From positions 1,054,001 to 1,118,000 of the forward strand of contig NZ_CP195158.1 of the NCBI RefSeq assembly GCF_051200825.1: a stretch of DNA of 64,000 nucleotides. Reading direction: 5' to 3'. Every line of letters begins with the position of its first letter. Position 1 is the first letter of the stretch. Position numbers and translations under genes: made by a program. Under the pieces are notes generated by a model. It had not been told where the DNA came from and did not search any database. It saw only the letters and a list, made by a program, of their open reading frames with translations. Positions 1-8,111 of this stretch are shown piece after piece. The DNA is from Formosa sp030427735. Lineage in GTDB: Bacteria > Bacteroidota > Bacteroidia > Flavobacteriales > Flavobacteriaceae.

Positions 1-1308
1 TAACGAGTCCTTGCCTGTTTCTATTTCGGCTTTATCTGGCGTAACTTTTAATTGAATAGGTAATTGCGTTAATGGTGTTTTTAAGGTTTTTTCAGCGTCT
101 AGAACTGTGGGTTTTAAATGCTCAGGATCCCAATCGTCATCACCACTCAAAAGGTTGTAGGTATTGTAAATGGTTTTGTTTTTATAGTTGAACACATAAG
201 CGTTAAGCAAGTGTTTGTCATTAAGTAATACCGTGTGCTCAGGCGATGTGTTATTGATAAGGATGGATTTGTTATTAAGAGTAATATTATGCTGATAATT
301 TTTGGTTGCAGGGTTTAATTCGTCGCACCATTGTACAGATGAAACATTTTCTCCTGTAAATCTCGTATCTATTACAGCTAATTGCCCGTTGGCTTTAGTA
401 AAATACTGTGTGCCTTTTGTGTAAATATTGATGTCGCAATTTAAAAAAATGGCTCCTGTACCGGTTGTGTGATAAAAAGGTTTCGAACTGTAAAAGTCTA
501 AGGTGCAATTTTTATAAATGGCAGATCCATTGAGGGCATCGTCTGTAGATTCGAAATGACAACGATCGAAAAATGTGCGTTTTGCACCTACAAACGGACA
601 TAAATTTAAACGGCTTATAAAATGGGTGTTACGCGCTACAACTTTGTCTCCGTTACAAATAATAAGCTGTGCTTGTACGATGGCCGATCCGCGTTTAGGT
701 CTACTTAATTCGGGTTTTAAGTTGTATTTTAAATCGATATTACAAAAATTACCAAAAGTTATATTTTCGGATGTTGTGCCAATACCATCAATATAAAGCA
801 TAGTGAAATTTCCTTTAGCACCCATAGTTTGCCCGCGGTTGCAAGCAAGCACCACATGTTCTGGATTTTTTGTTAACCCGTTAAAGGTTAACCAATCGCA
901 TTGTATTTTTAATCCATAAGGTATAGAACCGTTTTCAGGAGTTCTTATTTCAGGGGCGTCGGGATCGTCAATCCAATATACATAGGGCGCTATGTTCAAA
1001 ACCATAGGTTTGGAAGCTGTGCCGGATGTTAAGTGTTTGGCGGCTTCTTGAATGGAGTTAAATACAAAAGGGGATGTATTAACAATAGTATCACTTAATT
1101 GTCCATCTATAAAAAAAGACTTAGGCCCTAATGGTATCGTGTCTTTTTCGAACACAATATACTGGCCATTAAATGTAATTGGTGTATTAGGGTCTAAACT
1201 GCTGTAAGTATAGTTTTGAGCTGATCCAGTAGCATAGTATAACAGTAGCAGAAAAAAAGCAAAAGCGGATTTAAAGGTGTGATATGTTGATGAAATTGAT
1301 GAAAGCAT
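1..1308 (-). CDS. Pectinesterase-like right-handed beta-helix protein, 3' end outside window
   Basis: I translated this open frame by hand from an ATG at 1308; it stays open for 436 codons to the window edge, so the C-terminus is missing. The N-terminus carries a signal peptide ending near ATGSAQN. The middle has the spaced N-C-T/D-I strands of a parallel beta-helix (for example SAIYKNCTLDFY and GAIFLNCDINIY, near an FESTDDALNG turn), the layout of family CE8 pectin methylesterases. The classic CE8 DFIFG motif is not obvious, so activity is doubtful. It starts only 8 bp after the stop of the upstream Kelch gene, so the two are probably one operon. The role in pectin processing is inference. 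Confidence 0.6.
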   Translation of the reverse strand, partial: MLSSISSTYHTFKSAFAFFLLLLYYATGSAQNYTYSSLDPNTPITFNGQYIVFEKDTIPLGPKSFFIDGQLSDTIVNTSPFVFNSIQEAAKHLTSGTASKPMVLNIAPYVYWIDDPDAPEIRTPENGSIPYGLKIQCDWLTFNGLTKNPEHVVLACNRGQTMGAKGNFTMLYIDGIGTTSENITFGNFCNIDLKYNLKPELSRPKRGSAIVQAQLIICNGDKVVARNTHFISRLNLCPFVGAKRTFFDRCHFESTDDALNGSAIYKNCTLDFYSSKPFYHTTGTGAIFLNCDINIYTKGTQYFTKANGQLAVIDTRFTGENVSSVQWCDELNPATKNYQHNITLNNKSILINNTSPEHTVLLNDKHLLNAYVFNYKNKTIYNTYNLLSGDDDWDPEHLKPTVLDAEKTLKTPLTQLPIQLKVTPDKAEIETGKDSL

Positions 1309-1316
1309 AATTAAAA

Positions 1317-2669
1317 TTATAAAGTTTTTGAAGCTTCAATACTTGTGTTTTTAAATTCGTTAATATCGATACAGTATACTTTTGAAGAGGGCGATCTCGA
1401 GAATTCATTTTCGGTAAAACCTCCAATTATATAAAGCTTGTTATTGTACACATGTATTTTGGCAGCTTGTAGTTCTAAATTTAGAGTATAAGTATTTAAA
1501 AGTTGTGTTTTTGTATTGTAGGTGAATAGTGTTTTATCCCCTAAAATGAATAGCGTATCTTGCTGTGATGTGATTGCAGGCGATTTTAAGCAGACAGGCA
1601 AATTGCCAATCTTGCTACAAGTTCCAGTGGTAATGTTGTAGATGTTTATTTGTGTGAGCGAACGGTCTGAATTGTTGCTAAGTGCAAAAATGTTTTGTTC
1701 TAATAGTACGCCACAAAGTAAATCGGGATTAGGTAATGCTTTTAATTGATACCATAGGCCTGTATTTATAGTGTACATATGTGCCGAATCGGTGTAGTGT
1801 TTGTTGCCGTTTTTTAGCTTTTTTACTGCGCCTCCTAAAAGGAAAATATTGTTATTGAAAATAAAAGATAATGGATTAACTGCTTGATGCGGATTGGTGT
1901 AATCTGTAGTTGTCGTCTGATCGTTAATATTAAAAATGTCGATATCTGTATGTAAATACTCGAACTTTTTGTTTCGCGATAATCTTTTACCGCTCATAAT
2001 GTACAAGTTTCCTTTGTAGTGTTGTACCGTATGGTAAGCACGTTCTTTTAAATTATTAGTAGCTACAGTCCAACTGTCTGTAGTTATATCGTACACCTGA
2101 ATTTTTTTCGTATAGGTTTCCCAAGTGGTATCGAATTTCAATTCTTTTAAATAATCGGCAAACGATGCATCGGCCTTACTTTCCATTTTAACTAAGGCTT
2201 TTTTACCAATATCTTCTAAAAAAGAAGCATCGCCACCAACCACATAAATTTTAGAGTCAATATTAACCGATCCGAAATTAGATACGCCTACAGGCATCGA
2301 TTTAAGCTGTTTGTAAGGTAACGATTGGAATACATGTCTTTTGTTTTTTAGCGTAACAGGAGCTAAAGCTTCGGTTTTTTGATGTAAATAGACAATCTCA
2401 TTCTGTGTTTTAAAAGTGTTGTAACTTATAGTTATTGGGTAATAGTTTAAGTGTGAAATCTGTAAACTATCGGTGTCATTTAAATGTTTTTGTAGAGGGA
2501 TCGTAAAATGGCCATTAGAAAGGGTAGCAGTGCCTATACGTTGTCGCTTTAGGTATACGTTAACTTCGGGTATTGGTTTTTTAGTATCAAAATCTATAAC
2601 ATAACCGCTTAAGTCTTGGGCGCGAACCCCGATACCGATAAGGAGAAATAGACAAGTGTATTTTAACAT
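1317..2669 (-). CDS. Secreted Kelch-repeat protein with N-terminal CarboxypepD_reg-like domain
   Basis: The protein has 450 residues. A signal peptide (about 1-17) is followed by a CarboxypepD_reg-like beta-sandwich (about 18-95: LSGYVIDFDTKKPIPEVNVY, then a TATLSNGHF turn). From about 130 onward there are Kelch-type blades, recognised by IDSKIYVVGGD, KGNLYIMSGK, NNNIFLLGGA and NNKLYIIGGF, which suggest a beta-propeller of about six blades. Such proteins are usually exported and bind ligands or partners; no catalytic signature is seen. It is the first gene of a two-gene minus-strand operon with the beta-helix gene 8 bp downstream. Substrate and partner are unknown. Confidence 0.75.
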   Translation of the reverse strand: MLKYTCLFLLIGIGVRAQDLSGYVIDFDTKKPIPEVNVYLKRQRIGTATLSNGHFTIPLQKHLNDTDSLQISHLNYYPITISYNTFKTQNEIVYLHQKTEALAPVTLKNKRHVFQSLPYKQLKSMPVGVSNFGSVNIDSKIYVVGGDASFLEDIGKKALVKMESKADASFADYLKELKFDTTWETYTKKIQVYDITTDSWTVATNNLKERAYHTVQHYKGNLYIMSGKRLSRNKKFEYLHTDIDIFNINDQTTTTDYTNPHQAVNPLSFIFNNNIFLLGGAVKKLKNGNKHYTDSAHMYTINTGLWYQLKALPNPDLLCGVLLEQNIFALSNNSDRSLTQINIYNITTGTCSKIGNLPVCLKSPAITSQQDTLFILGDKTLFTYNTKTQLLNTYTLNLELQAAKIHVYNNKLYIIGGFTENEFSRSPSSKVYCIDINEFKNTSIEASKTL

Positions 2670-2774
2670 ACCATCTGCAGTATAATTAATAGCGGATTAA
2701 AGGTAACTGTTTTATTCCAGACCAACAGGTATAACATTTTACGATGTTGGGTTGATGTTTACGTGAAAAGTTTC

Positions 2775-2977
2775 ATTGGTCTCAGTCGTTAGTTGAAACT
2801 ATGTACTTTTAGTGCAAGACTTTCAGTTTCTATAAATGTTTTTTCGCCACGAATGCACGAATATTTGACATAGTTTTTATAGAAATATTCGTGTATTTGT
2901 GGCTAAGACGAACACAAATAATCAGACTTTCAGTCTGTTTTCAAACCTATGGACTTCTAGTCTATAGTGGTTTAGTT
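2775..2977 (+). repeat. Multi-hairpin repeat, copy A (full length)
   Basis: Full copy of the ~200-bp dispersed element. It begins ATTGGTCTCAGTCGTTAG and ends CTATAGTGGTTTAGTT. In order it holds a GCACT-TTT-AGTGC-type hairpin (here GTACT), a 21-bp inverted repeat (2846-2866 with 2883-2903, two mismatches), a GACT-TTC-AGTC hairpin and a CTATGGACT-TCT-AGTCTATAG hairpin. It lies in the 506-bp gap before the glycosyltransferase gene. Confidence 0.85.
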
Positions 2978-3013
2978 AATAAACGTGTATTGTGTAATTA
3001 GGTGACACTTAAG

Positions 3014-3054
3014 ATCTCTTTTTTTGTGTAAAAATTATACACTTAAAAAGAGAT
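3014..3054. promoter_or_regulatory. Long hairpin upstream of glycosyltransferase gene
   Basis: ATCTCTTTTT and AAAAAGAGAT form outer arms around inner GTGTA/TACAC arms. A second hairpin (CACAAT-atgt-ATTGTG, about 3130-3145) is followed by an A-run, 30 bp before the ATG at 3176. Both fall in the presumed leader and could terminate or modulate transcription. No known riboswitch is recognised; the function is inference. Confidence 0.4.
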
Positions 3055-3175
3055 GATATTTATAATGTGCTGTAAATAAAGCGTTTTTGCTAATGGCACA
3101 TGGATTGCTTCTTTCTAATCGAGTATGGCACAATATGTATTGTGCGATTAAAAAAAAGAAAAAAGCATTGCAAAT

Positions 3176-4603
3176 ATGAAAAGTCAATCTATTACAACAA
3201 AACAAGTTTACGCCCAAGACAGTAGCTCAAATTTAGTAGGATTTTTACAATCTTTATTTCAATACAATACCAGCACCAAGAACACACGAAATACATTGGT
3301 GTTAGCAAGTACATTTCTTTTAATGATTGCTGGAGCTATTGCATTTTTTACATTTTATACCGATTTCGAACAGTTTAATTTACAACGTATGGACTCAACA
3401 TTAGGGTACGCATTCTTTGCAGTATGTACTGGGTTGTTTATGTTTCATTGCGGATTTTTTATATATAAACTGTATTTATTTTTTAAGTATAAACCAATTG
3501 CTTCGGTTAACGATGAAGCTTTACCAAGCTGTACCGTAATTGTGCCAGCATACAACGAAGGGAAATTGGTTTTCGATACTTTAATGAGCTTGGCAGATAG
3601 CGAATATCCAGAAGAAAAGTTACAATTGTTGGCTATAGACGATGGTAGTAAAGACGATACTTGGTATTGGATGCAGGAGGCTAAGAATATTTTAGGCGAT
3701 CGTGTAGCTATTTTTCAGCAACCTAAAAATAAAGGTAAGCGTCATGCTTTATATCGTGGATTTCATTTAGGTACTGGCGATGTTTTTGTTACAGTAGATA
3801 GCGATTCTATAGTTGATAAAGACACTTTAAGAAATTTGGTAAGTCCGTTTATCACTAACCCAGATTGTGGTGCCGTTGCTGGTAACATAAAGGTGTTAAA
3901 CAACAAAAAAGCCATTTTACCTAAAATGCTAGATGTGAGTTTTGTAATGAGTTTTGAATTTGCTAGATCGGCAGAAAGTTCTTTAAATTCTGTGCTTTGT
4001 ACACCAGGAGCTTTGGCCGCTTATAGAAAAAGCGCTGTGTTTGCTTGTTTAGAAGAATGGATTAATCAAACGTTTATGGGGCAACCTTCAGATATAGGTG
4101 AAGATAGAGCCATGACTAATATGATTTTAAAACAAGGTAAGCATGTATTGTTTCAGAAAAATGCAAATGCATACACTAAAGTACCAGAAACCTATAAAGG
4201 CTTATACAAAATGTTTATTAGATGGGGCAGAAGTAATGTGCGCGAAAATATAGCAATGGCTAAATATGTGTTTAACGATTTTAGACAAGAAAATAAAGCA
4301 GGAACCAGATTGTTATTTTTAAACCAGTCTTTTAAAATCGCTATGAGTTATCCGTTAATTATTTTTATGCTTTATTTTATATGTACACACCCATTGTTAT
4401 TTGTAAGCTCATCGTTGTTTAGCATTTTAATTATCTCTAGTTTTTCGGCATTCTTTTATTCAAAACGTTATAATGCATCGGAGTCTTTGTGGGCTTATAC
4501 TTACAGTATATTATACACTTTTGGTTTGTTCTGGATTACCCCTTATGCCATTGCTACGGCAGGAAAAAGAGGTTGGTTAACTCGAGAACTACCAGCAAAA
4601 TAA
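3176..4603 (+). CDS. Membrane glycosyltransferase family 2 (NodC/hyaluronan synthase-like)
   Basis: The protein has 475 residues. Two N-terminal membrane segments (about 42-62 and 78-102) precede a cytoplasmic GT2 domain with DDGS (155-158), DSDS (208-211), GED (308-310) and an RW pair at 349-350 in the place of the QxxRW motif. Three or more membrane segments follow (about 385-465). This is the plan of processive beta-glycosyltransferases such as NodC, chitin synthase-like and hyaluronan synthase-like enzymes, which polymerise UDP-sugars and extrude the chain. The exact sugar cannot be told. The gene stands alone, with hairpins upstream and a strong terminator at 4649-4678 downstream. Confidence 0.85.
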   Translation: MKSQSITTKQVYAQDSSSNLVGFLQSLFQYNTSTKNTRNTLVLASTFLLMIAGAIAFFTFYTDFEQFNLQRMDSTLGYAFFAVCTGLFMFHCGFFIYKLYLFFKYKPIASVNDEALPSCTVIVPAYNEGKLVFDTLMSLADSEYPEEKLQLLAIDDGSKDDTWYWMQEAKNILGDRVAIFQQPKNKGKRHALYRGFHLGTGDVFVTVDSDSIVDKDTLRNLVSPFITNPDCGAVAGNIKVLNNKKAILPKMLDVSFVMSFEFARSAESSLNSVLCTPGALAAYRKSAVFACLEEWINQTFMGQPSDIGEDRAMTNMILKQGKHVLFQKNANAYTKVPETYKGLYKMFIRWGRSNVRENIAMAKYVFNDFRQENKAGTRLLFLNQSFKIAMSYPLIIFMLYFICTHPLLFVSSSLFSILIISSFSAFFYSKRYNASESLWAYTYSILYTFGLFWITPYAIATAGKRGWLTRELPAK

Positions 4604-4648
4604 TAAGCAGTTAACTATTCATATCCATTAACTAGTTAATAGCTAAAG

Positions 4649-4678
4649 CCCCGTAAAATTATTTTGCGGGGTTTTGTT
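4649..4678 (+). terminator. Rho-independent terminator of the glycosyltransferase gene
   Basis: An 11-bp stem (CCCCGTAAAAT with ATTTTGCGGGG, one G-T pair, minimal loop) is followed by TTTTGTT. It lies 45 bp after the stop codon at 4603. Confidence 0.85.
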
Positions 4679-4680
4679 CG

Positions 4681-4826
4681 TTGGTATCAGTCGTTAGTTG
4701 AACCTATGCACTTTTAGTGCAAGACTTTCAGTTTCTATACATATTTTTTATGCCACAAATGCACGAATAATCAGGCTTTCAGTCTGTTTTCAAACCTATG
4801 GACTTCCAGTCTATAGTGGTTTAGTA
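4681..4826 (+). repeat. Multi-hairpin repeat, copy B (internal deletion)
   Basis: Copy of the dispersed element with both termini present. About 50 bp are missing: the sequence jumps from the left arm of the central inverted repeat (ATGCACGAATA) directly to the next hairpin. It starts two bases after the terminator of the glycosyltransferase gene and ends 20 bp before the stop of the acetyltransferase gene. Confidence 0.8.
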
Positions 4827-4845
4827 TTAAGTGTTGAAAATATAA

Positions 4846-5400
4846 TTACTGGTTAAGGTGCTTTACGACCTTTGCGGGATTTCCAACAGCTAATGTATCG
4901 GCAGGGATGTCTTTTGTAACCACGGCTCCAGCACCTATAACAGCACGATCTCCAATGGTTACACCAGGACAAATTGTTGCATGGCCTCCTATCCAGCACT
5001 CTTCGCCTATGTTAACCGGAAGGCAGTCTTCCCATACACGTCGATCTTTTATATTTAAGGGGTGTCTTGCTGTGTAAATATGTACGCCTGGAGCAATAAG
5101 GGTTTTTCTACCAATACGTACTTTTGCACCATCTAAAATAACGGCATCAAAATTTATAAACACACCATCTTCGGCAAAAATATTGTCGCCATAGTCACAA
5201 TGAAAAGGTGGCTCTAAATGAATGTTTTTAGCCGAATTAGGGCAAAGATCATTTATGGTTTCTTGAAACTTGTCTGTATAATATTCAGTTACATTAAGTT
5301 TGTGTAGTTTTCGTTTTACCTTCGTTCTTATAGCAATCATTTCTTCGCAATGTGCATCGTAAGGTTCACCTGCTAACATTTTTTCGTATTCCGATTTCAT
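4846..5400 (-). CDS. Maltose/galactoside O-acetyltransferase-like sugar acetyltransferase
   Basis: The protein has 184 residues, the usual length of the maa/lacA family of left-handed beta-helix acetyltransferases. The N-terminal helical Mac domain (MKSEYEKMLAGEPYD, up to about 55) is followed by hexapeptide coils with HIYTARHPLN (the catalytic His region), WIGGHATICPGVTIGDRAVI and the closing VVTKDIPADTLAVGNPAKV. These enzymes transfer acetyl from acetyl-CoA to a sugar hydroxyl in the cytoplasm. The true acceptor is unknown. The gene is monocistronic, with its 3' end next to repeat copy B. Confidence 0.88.
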   Translation of the reverse strand: MKSEYEKMLAGEPYDAHCEEMIAIRTKVKRKLHKLNVTEYYTDKFQETINDLCPNSAKNIHLEPPFHCDYGDNIFAEDGVFINFDAVILDGAKVRIGRKTLIAPGVHIYTARHPLNIKDRRVWEDCLPVNIGEECWIGGHATICPGVTIGDRAVIGAGAVVTKDIPADTLAVGNPAKVVKHLNQ

Positions 5401-5470
5401 TGGCTTGAGTTTTTATTAAAAGTAATAAAAATCAAGCGAGGTTTAATCCGTTAATACGGTATTTATAAGG

Positions 5471-6694
5471 CTAATCTAACAGATCGATATGCCTGTCGTG
5501 GTAGCCTAATAAGTAAAGTACACCATCTAAACCAATACTGGAAATAGAGCTTTGCGCATTATCTTTAACCTTAGGTTTGGCGTGGAAAGCGATACCTAAA
5601 CCTGCTAGATTTAGCATAGGCAAGTCGTTAGCACCATCGCCAACAGCAATAGTTTGTGCAATGTCTATGCCTTCTTTTTGGGCAATTTCTTTTAAGTATT
5701 CGGCTTTTTTGTTACCATCTACAATATCGCCTAAATAGCCACCAGTTAGTGCTCCGTCTTTAATTTCCAACTGATTGGCAAAAACGTAGTCTATACCTAG
5801 TTCTTTTTGAAGGTAATGTCCAAAATACGTGAAGCCTCCCGATAAGATTGCGGTTTTAAACCCATAGTTTTTAAGCGTATCTATAAGACGTCTTGCACCT
5901 TTCGTGATCGGAAGGTTTATGGCTACATCCTGTAATACATCTTCTTTAAGGCCTTTTAAAAGTTTCATGCGGCGTTTAAAACTTTCGTTAAAGTCTATTT
6001 CGCCTTGCATAGCCGATTCTGTAATGGCTTTTACTTCGTCTCCAACACCAGCCAATTCGGCCAATTCGTCTATAACCTCGGTTTGTATTAAAGTAGAATC
6101 CATATCAAAACAAACCAAACGACGGTTACGTCTAAAAATATTGTCTTCCTGAAAAGCGATATCGACATCTAGATCTCTAGATATTTTCATAAACTTAGCA
6201 GTAAGGTCGGCCTTATCGTCTATTTTTCCTCGAATCGATAATTGAATGGATGCTCTTGGGTAATCTTCTTTTTTGTACAACGATTGCCTACCTGTTAATC
6301 TGGTTATCGAGTCGATATTCAGGTTGCGATCTGCTATAATTTCGGTTACAGCAGAAATTTGTTTGGCCGAAAGGGTTTCGCCTAAAATGGTTACAATATA
6401 GCGGTCTTTACCTTGCAGGGTAACCCATTTTTCGTAATTGTCGTCGGTTATCGGGGTAAACTTCGCTGTAATTCCTAATTCGTAGGCTTTAAAAAGTAGG
6501 TCTTTTAAAACAGCCGCCGCTTTAGAGCCCGATTTTATTTTAAATAAAATACCTAAGGACAAGGTGTCGTGTATGTTGGCTTGGCCAATATCTAGAATTT
6601 TTGCGCCGTATTGTGCCAAAACACCTGTTAAGCTAGCGGTTAATCCGGGTTTGTCCTGTCCCGAAATATTTAGTAATACAATTTCGTTGGCCAT
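5471..6694 (-). CDS. serB: Phosphoserine phosphatase SerB with two N-terminal ACT domains
   Basis: The protein has 407 residues. Two ACT-type regulatory domains (about 4-75 and 98-172) precede a HAD phosphatase domain with the nucleophile motif DMDST (197-201), the SGG motif in ILSGGFTYF and the metal-binding GDGANDLPML. It hydrolyses O-phosphoserine to serine, the last step of serine synthesis; ACT domains usually sense an amino acid. The length agrees with the ACT-ACT-SerB form common in Bacteroidota. It sits 70 bp upstream of the acetyltransferase gene on the same strand. The 314-bp gap upstream of it (6695-7008) shows nothing I can name. Confidence 0.93.
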   Translation of the reverse strand: MANEIVLLNISGQDKPGLTASLTGVLAQYGAKILDIGQANIHDTLSLGILFKIKSGSKAAAVLKDLLFKAYELGITAKFTPITDDNYEKWVTLQGKDRYIVTILGETLSAKQISAVTEIIADRNLNIDSITRLTGRQSLYKKEDYPRASIQLSIRGKIDDKADLTAKFMKISRDLDVDIAFQEDNIFRRNRRLVCFDMDSTLIQTEVIDELAELAGVGDEVKAITESAMQGEIDFNESFKRRMKLLKGLKEDVLQDVAINLPITKGARRLIDTLKNYGFKTAILSGGFTYFGHYLQKELGIDYVFANQLEIKDGALTGGYLGDIVDGNKKAEYLKEIAQKEGIDIAQTIAVGDGANDLPMLNLAGLGIAFHAKPKVKDNAQSSISSIGLDGVLYLLGYHDRHIDLLD

Positions 6695-7008
6695 AAAAGA
6701 TGGTTTGCAATTATAAAACAGTAAAATTCAATATTCTTATTGATATATAAAAGTTTTTTGAAGGGTAATACTCTGAAAAATCCATAATTTTTGTAGGGAT
6801 TTGATAGAAGTTTTTGTTGATTTCTCAACTAGTGAAGTTTACAGTTTCAGTGAAATACGAACGATGTAAAATGTGAAGCTTTTATTCTTGTAAAGACATG
6901 TTGTTAGCTATCAAGAATAGATGATTAACTTAATAAGTTTTTTACCAAGTTTAGAATACAGCTTGAAAGCGTTTTTAAATGCTTTTTTTTGATGCAGTAG
7001 CTTTCGAA

Positions 7009-7908
7009 TTAAAGCGGGTTAGCGTTAAAAGTATCTCCCTGATTTAAATCGCCAGTTTCGAATCCTTTTTTAAACCAGCGTATGCGCTGTTCGGAAGTAC
7101 CGTGGGTAAAAGAATCTGGTACTACGCGACCGGTAGATTGTTTTTGCAAACGGTCGTCGCCAATTGCAAAAGCTGCGTTTAAAGCTTCTTCTAAATCGCC
7201 TCTTTCCATCATTTGTGTCATTTCTTGCGAGTGGTGTGCCCATACACCCGCTAAAAAATCGGCTTGAAGCTCTAATCTAACAGAATATTGATTGTATTCT
7301 GTTTGACTTACCTGTTGGCGTATACGTTCCATTTGTTCGGTAATACCCATAAGTTTCTGTACATGATGGCCAACTTCATGTGCGATAACATAAGCCTGAG
7401 CAAAATCTCCAGGCGCATTTAATCGGCGTTCCATTTCATCAAAAAAGCTTAAATCTAGATACAGTTTTTCATCGCCTGGGCAATAAAAAGGGCCTGTAGC
7501 GCTAGAGGCTGCTCCACATGCCGAAGCTACCGAACCGGTAAATAATACCAAGGTTGGTTTTCTGTAGTTGCTTAACAATTTACTCCAAACATCTTCTGTG
7601 CTTGCTAGAATAGTTGCGCTAAACTGTGCCAATTCTTCATCTTTTGCAGTGCCTTGATAAGGACTGGAAGATTCGGTTTGCACCGGGCCTCCTGTAAAGA
7701 AATTACCGATAAACGTAAGTGGATTTGTACCCGTTAGTAGAGATATGGCCAAAATAATACCAATAATAATAAGTCCAGCTTTAGAAAACAGTAGTTTAAC
7801 TAATGGAATTAATAACATAGGACTTAAACCCCCCATGCCTCTTCCAGGACCACTTTGCCCTCTGCGGTCTTCAACATTAGAGCTTTGTCTTTGGCCTTTC
7901 CATTTCAT
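7009..7908 (-). CDS. YpfJ-type putative neutral zinc metallopeptidase
   Basis: The protein has 299 residues. The N-terminal MKWKGQRQSSNVEDRRG and a Gly-rich stretch are typical of the YpfJ (KPN_02809) family, followed by one membrane segment (about 42-60) and an outer domain with the zinc motif HEVGHH (177-182) and a downstream ADFLAGVWAHH stretch. Family members are membrane-anchored, putative zincin peptidases with few known substrates. The catalytic residues are intact. The gene is single and transcribed away from the metallophosphoesterase terminator side. Confidence 0.88.
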   Translation of the reverse strand: MKWKGQRQSSNVEDRRGQSGPGRGMGGLSPMLLIPLVKLLFSKAGLIIIGIILAISLLTGTNPLTFIGNFFTGGPVQTESSSPYQGTAKDEELAQFSATILASTEDVWSKLLSNYRKPTLVLFTGSVASACGAASSATGPFYCPGDEKLYLDLSFFDEMERRLNAPGDFAQAYVIAHEVGHHVQKLMGITEQMERIRQQVSQTEYNQYSVRLELQADFLAGVWAHHSQEMTQMMERGDLEEALNAAFAIGDDRLQKQSTGRVVPDSFTHGTSEQRIRWFKKGFETGDLNQGDTFNANPL

Positions 7909-8052
7909 AGTATTGATGTTTAGCGAGATAATTGATAGCTCTAAATTAGGTATTATTTTTTAGACTTTATAATGTTTTTAAAAAGAAAAGCTACATGGTT
8001 TGTAAAGTTACTGCTCTGGTAATGCGGAGTTTTTGTCTTCTAAAATAGATAT

Positions 8053-8086
8053 AAAAAAACAGGCTTCTTGTGTAGAAGCCTGTTTA
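8053..8086 (-). terminator. Terminator of the metallophosphoesterase gene
   Basis: The stem AACAGGCTTCT with AGAAGCCTGTT and a five-base loop has an A-run on its low side, which reads as a U-run on the minus strand. It lies 26 bp after the stop at 8112. Confidence 0.8.
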
Positions 8087-8111
8087 GATAATACGAATGC
8101 ATTGTATTGAT

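Noticed and set aside
575..796. Small plus-strand frame inside the pectinesterase-like gene
   Set aside because: Antisense shadow of the open minus-strand frame that covers 1-1308.
3035..3217. Small minus-strand frame overlapping the glycosyltransferase start
   Set aside because: It crosses the leader hairpins and the start of a supported gene; no protein-like features.
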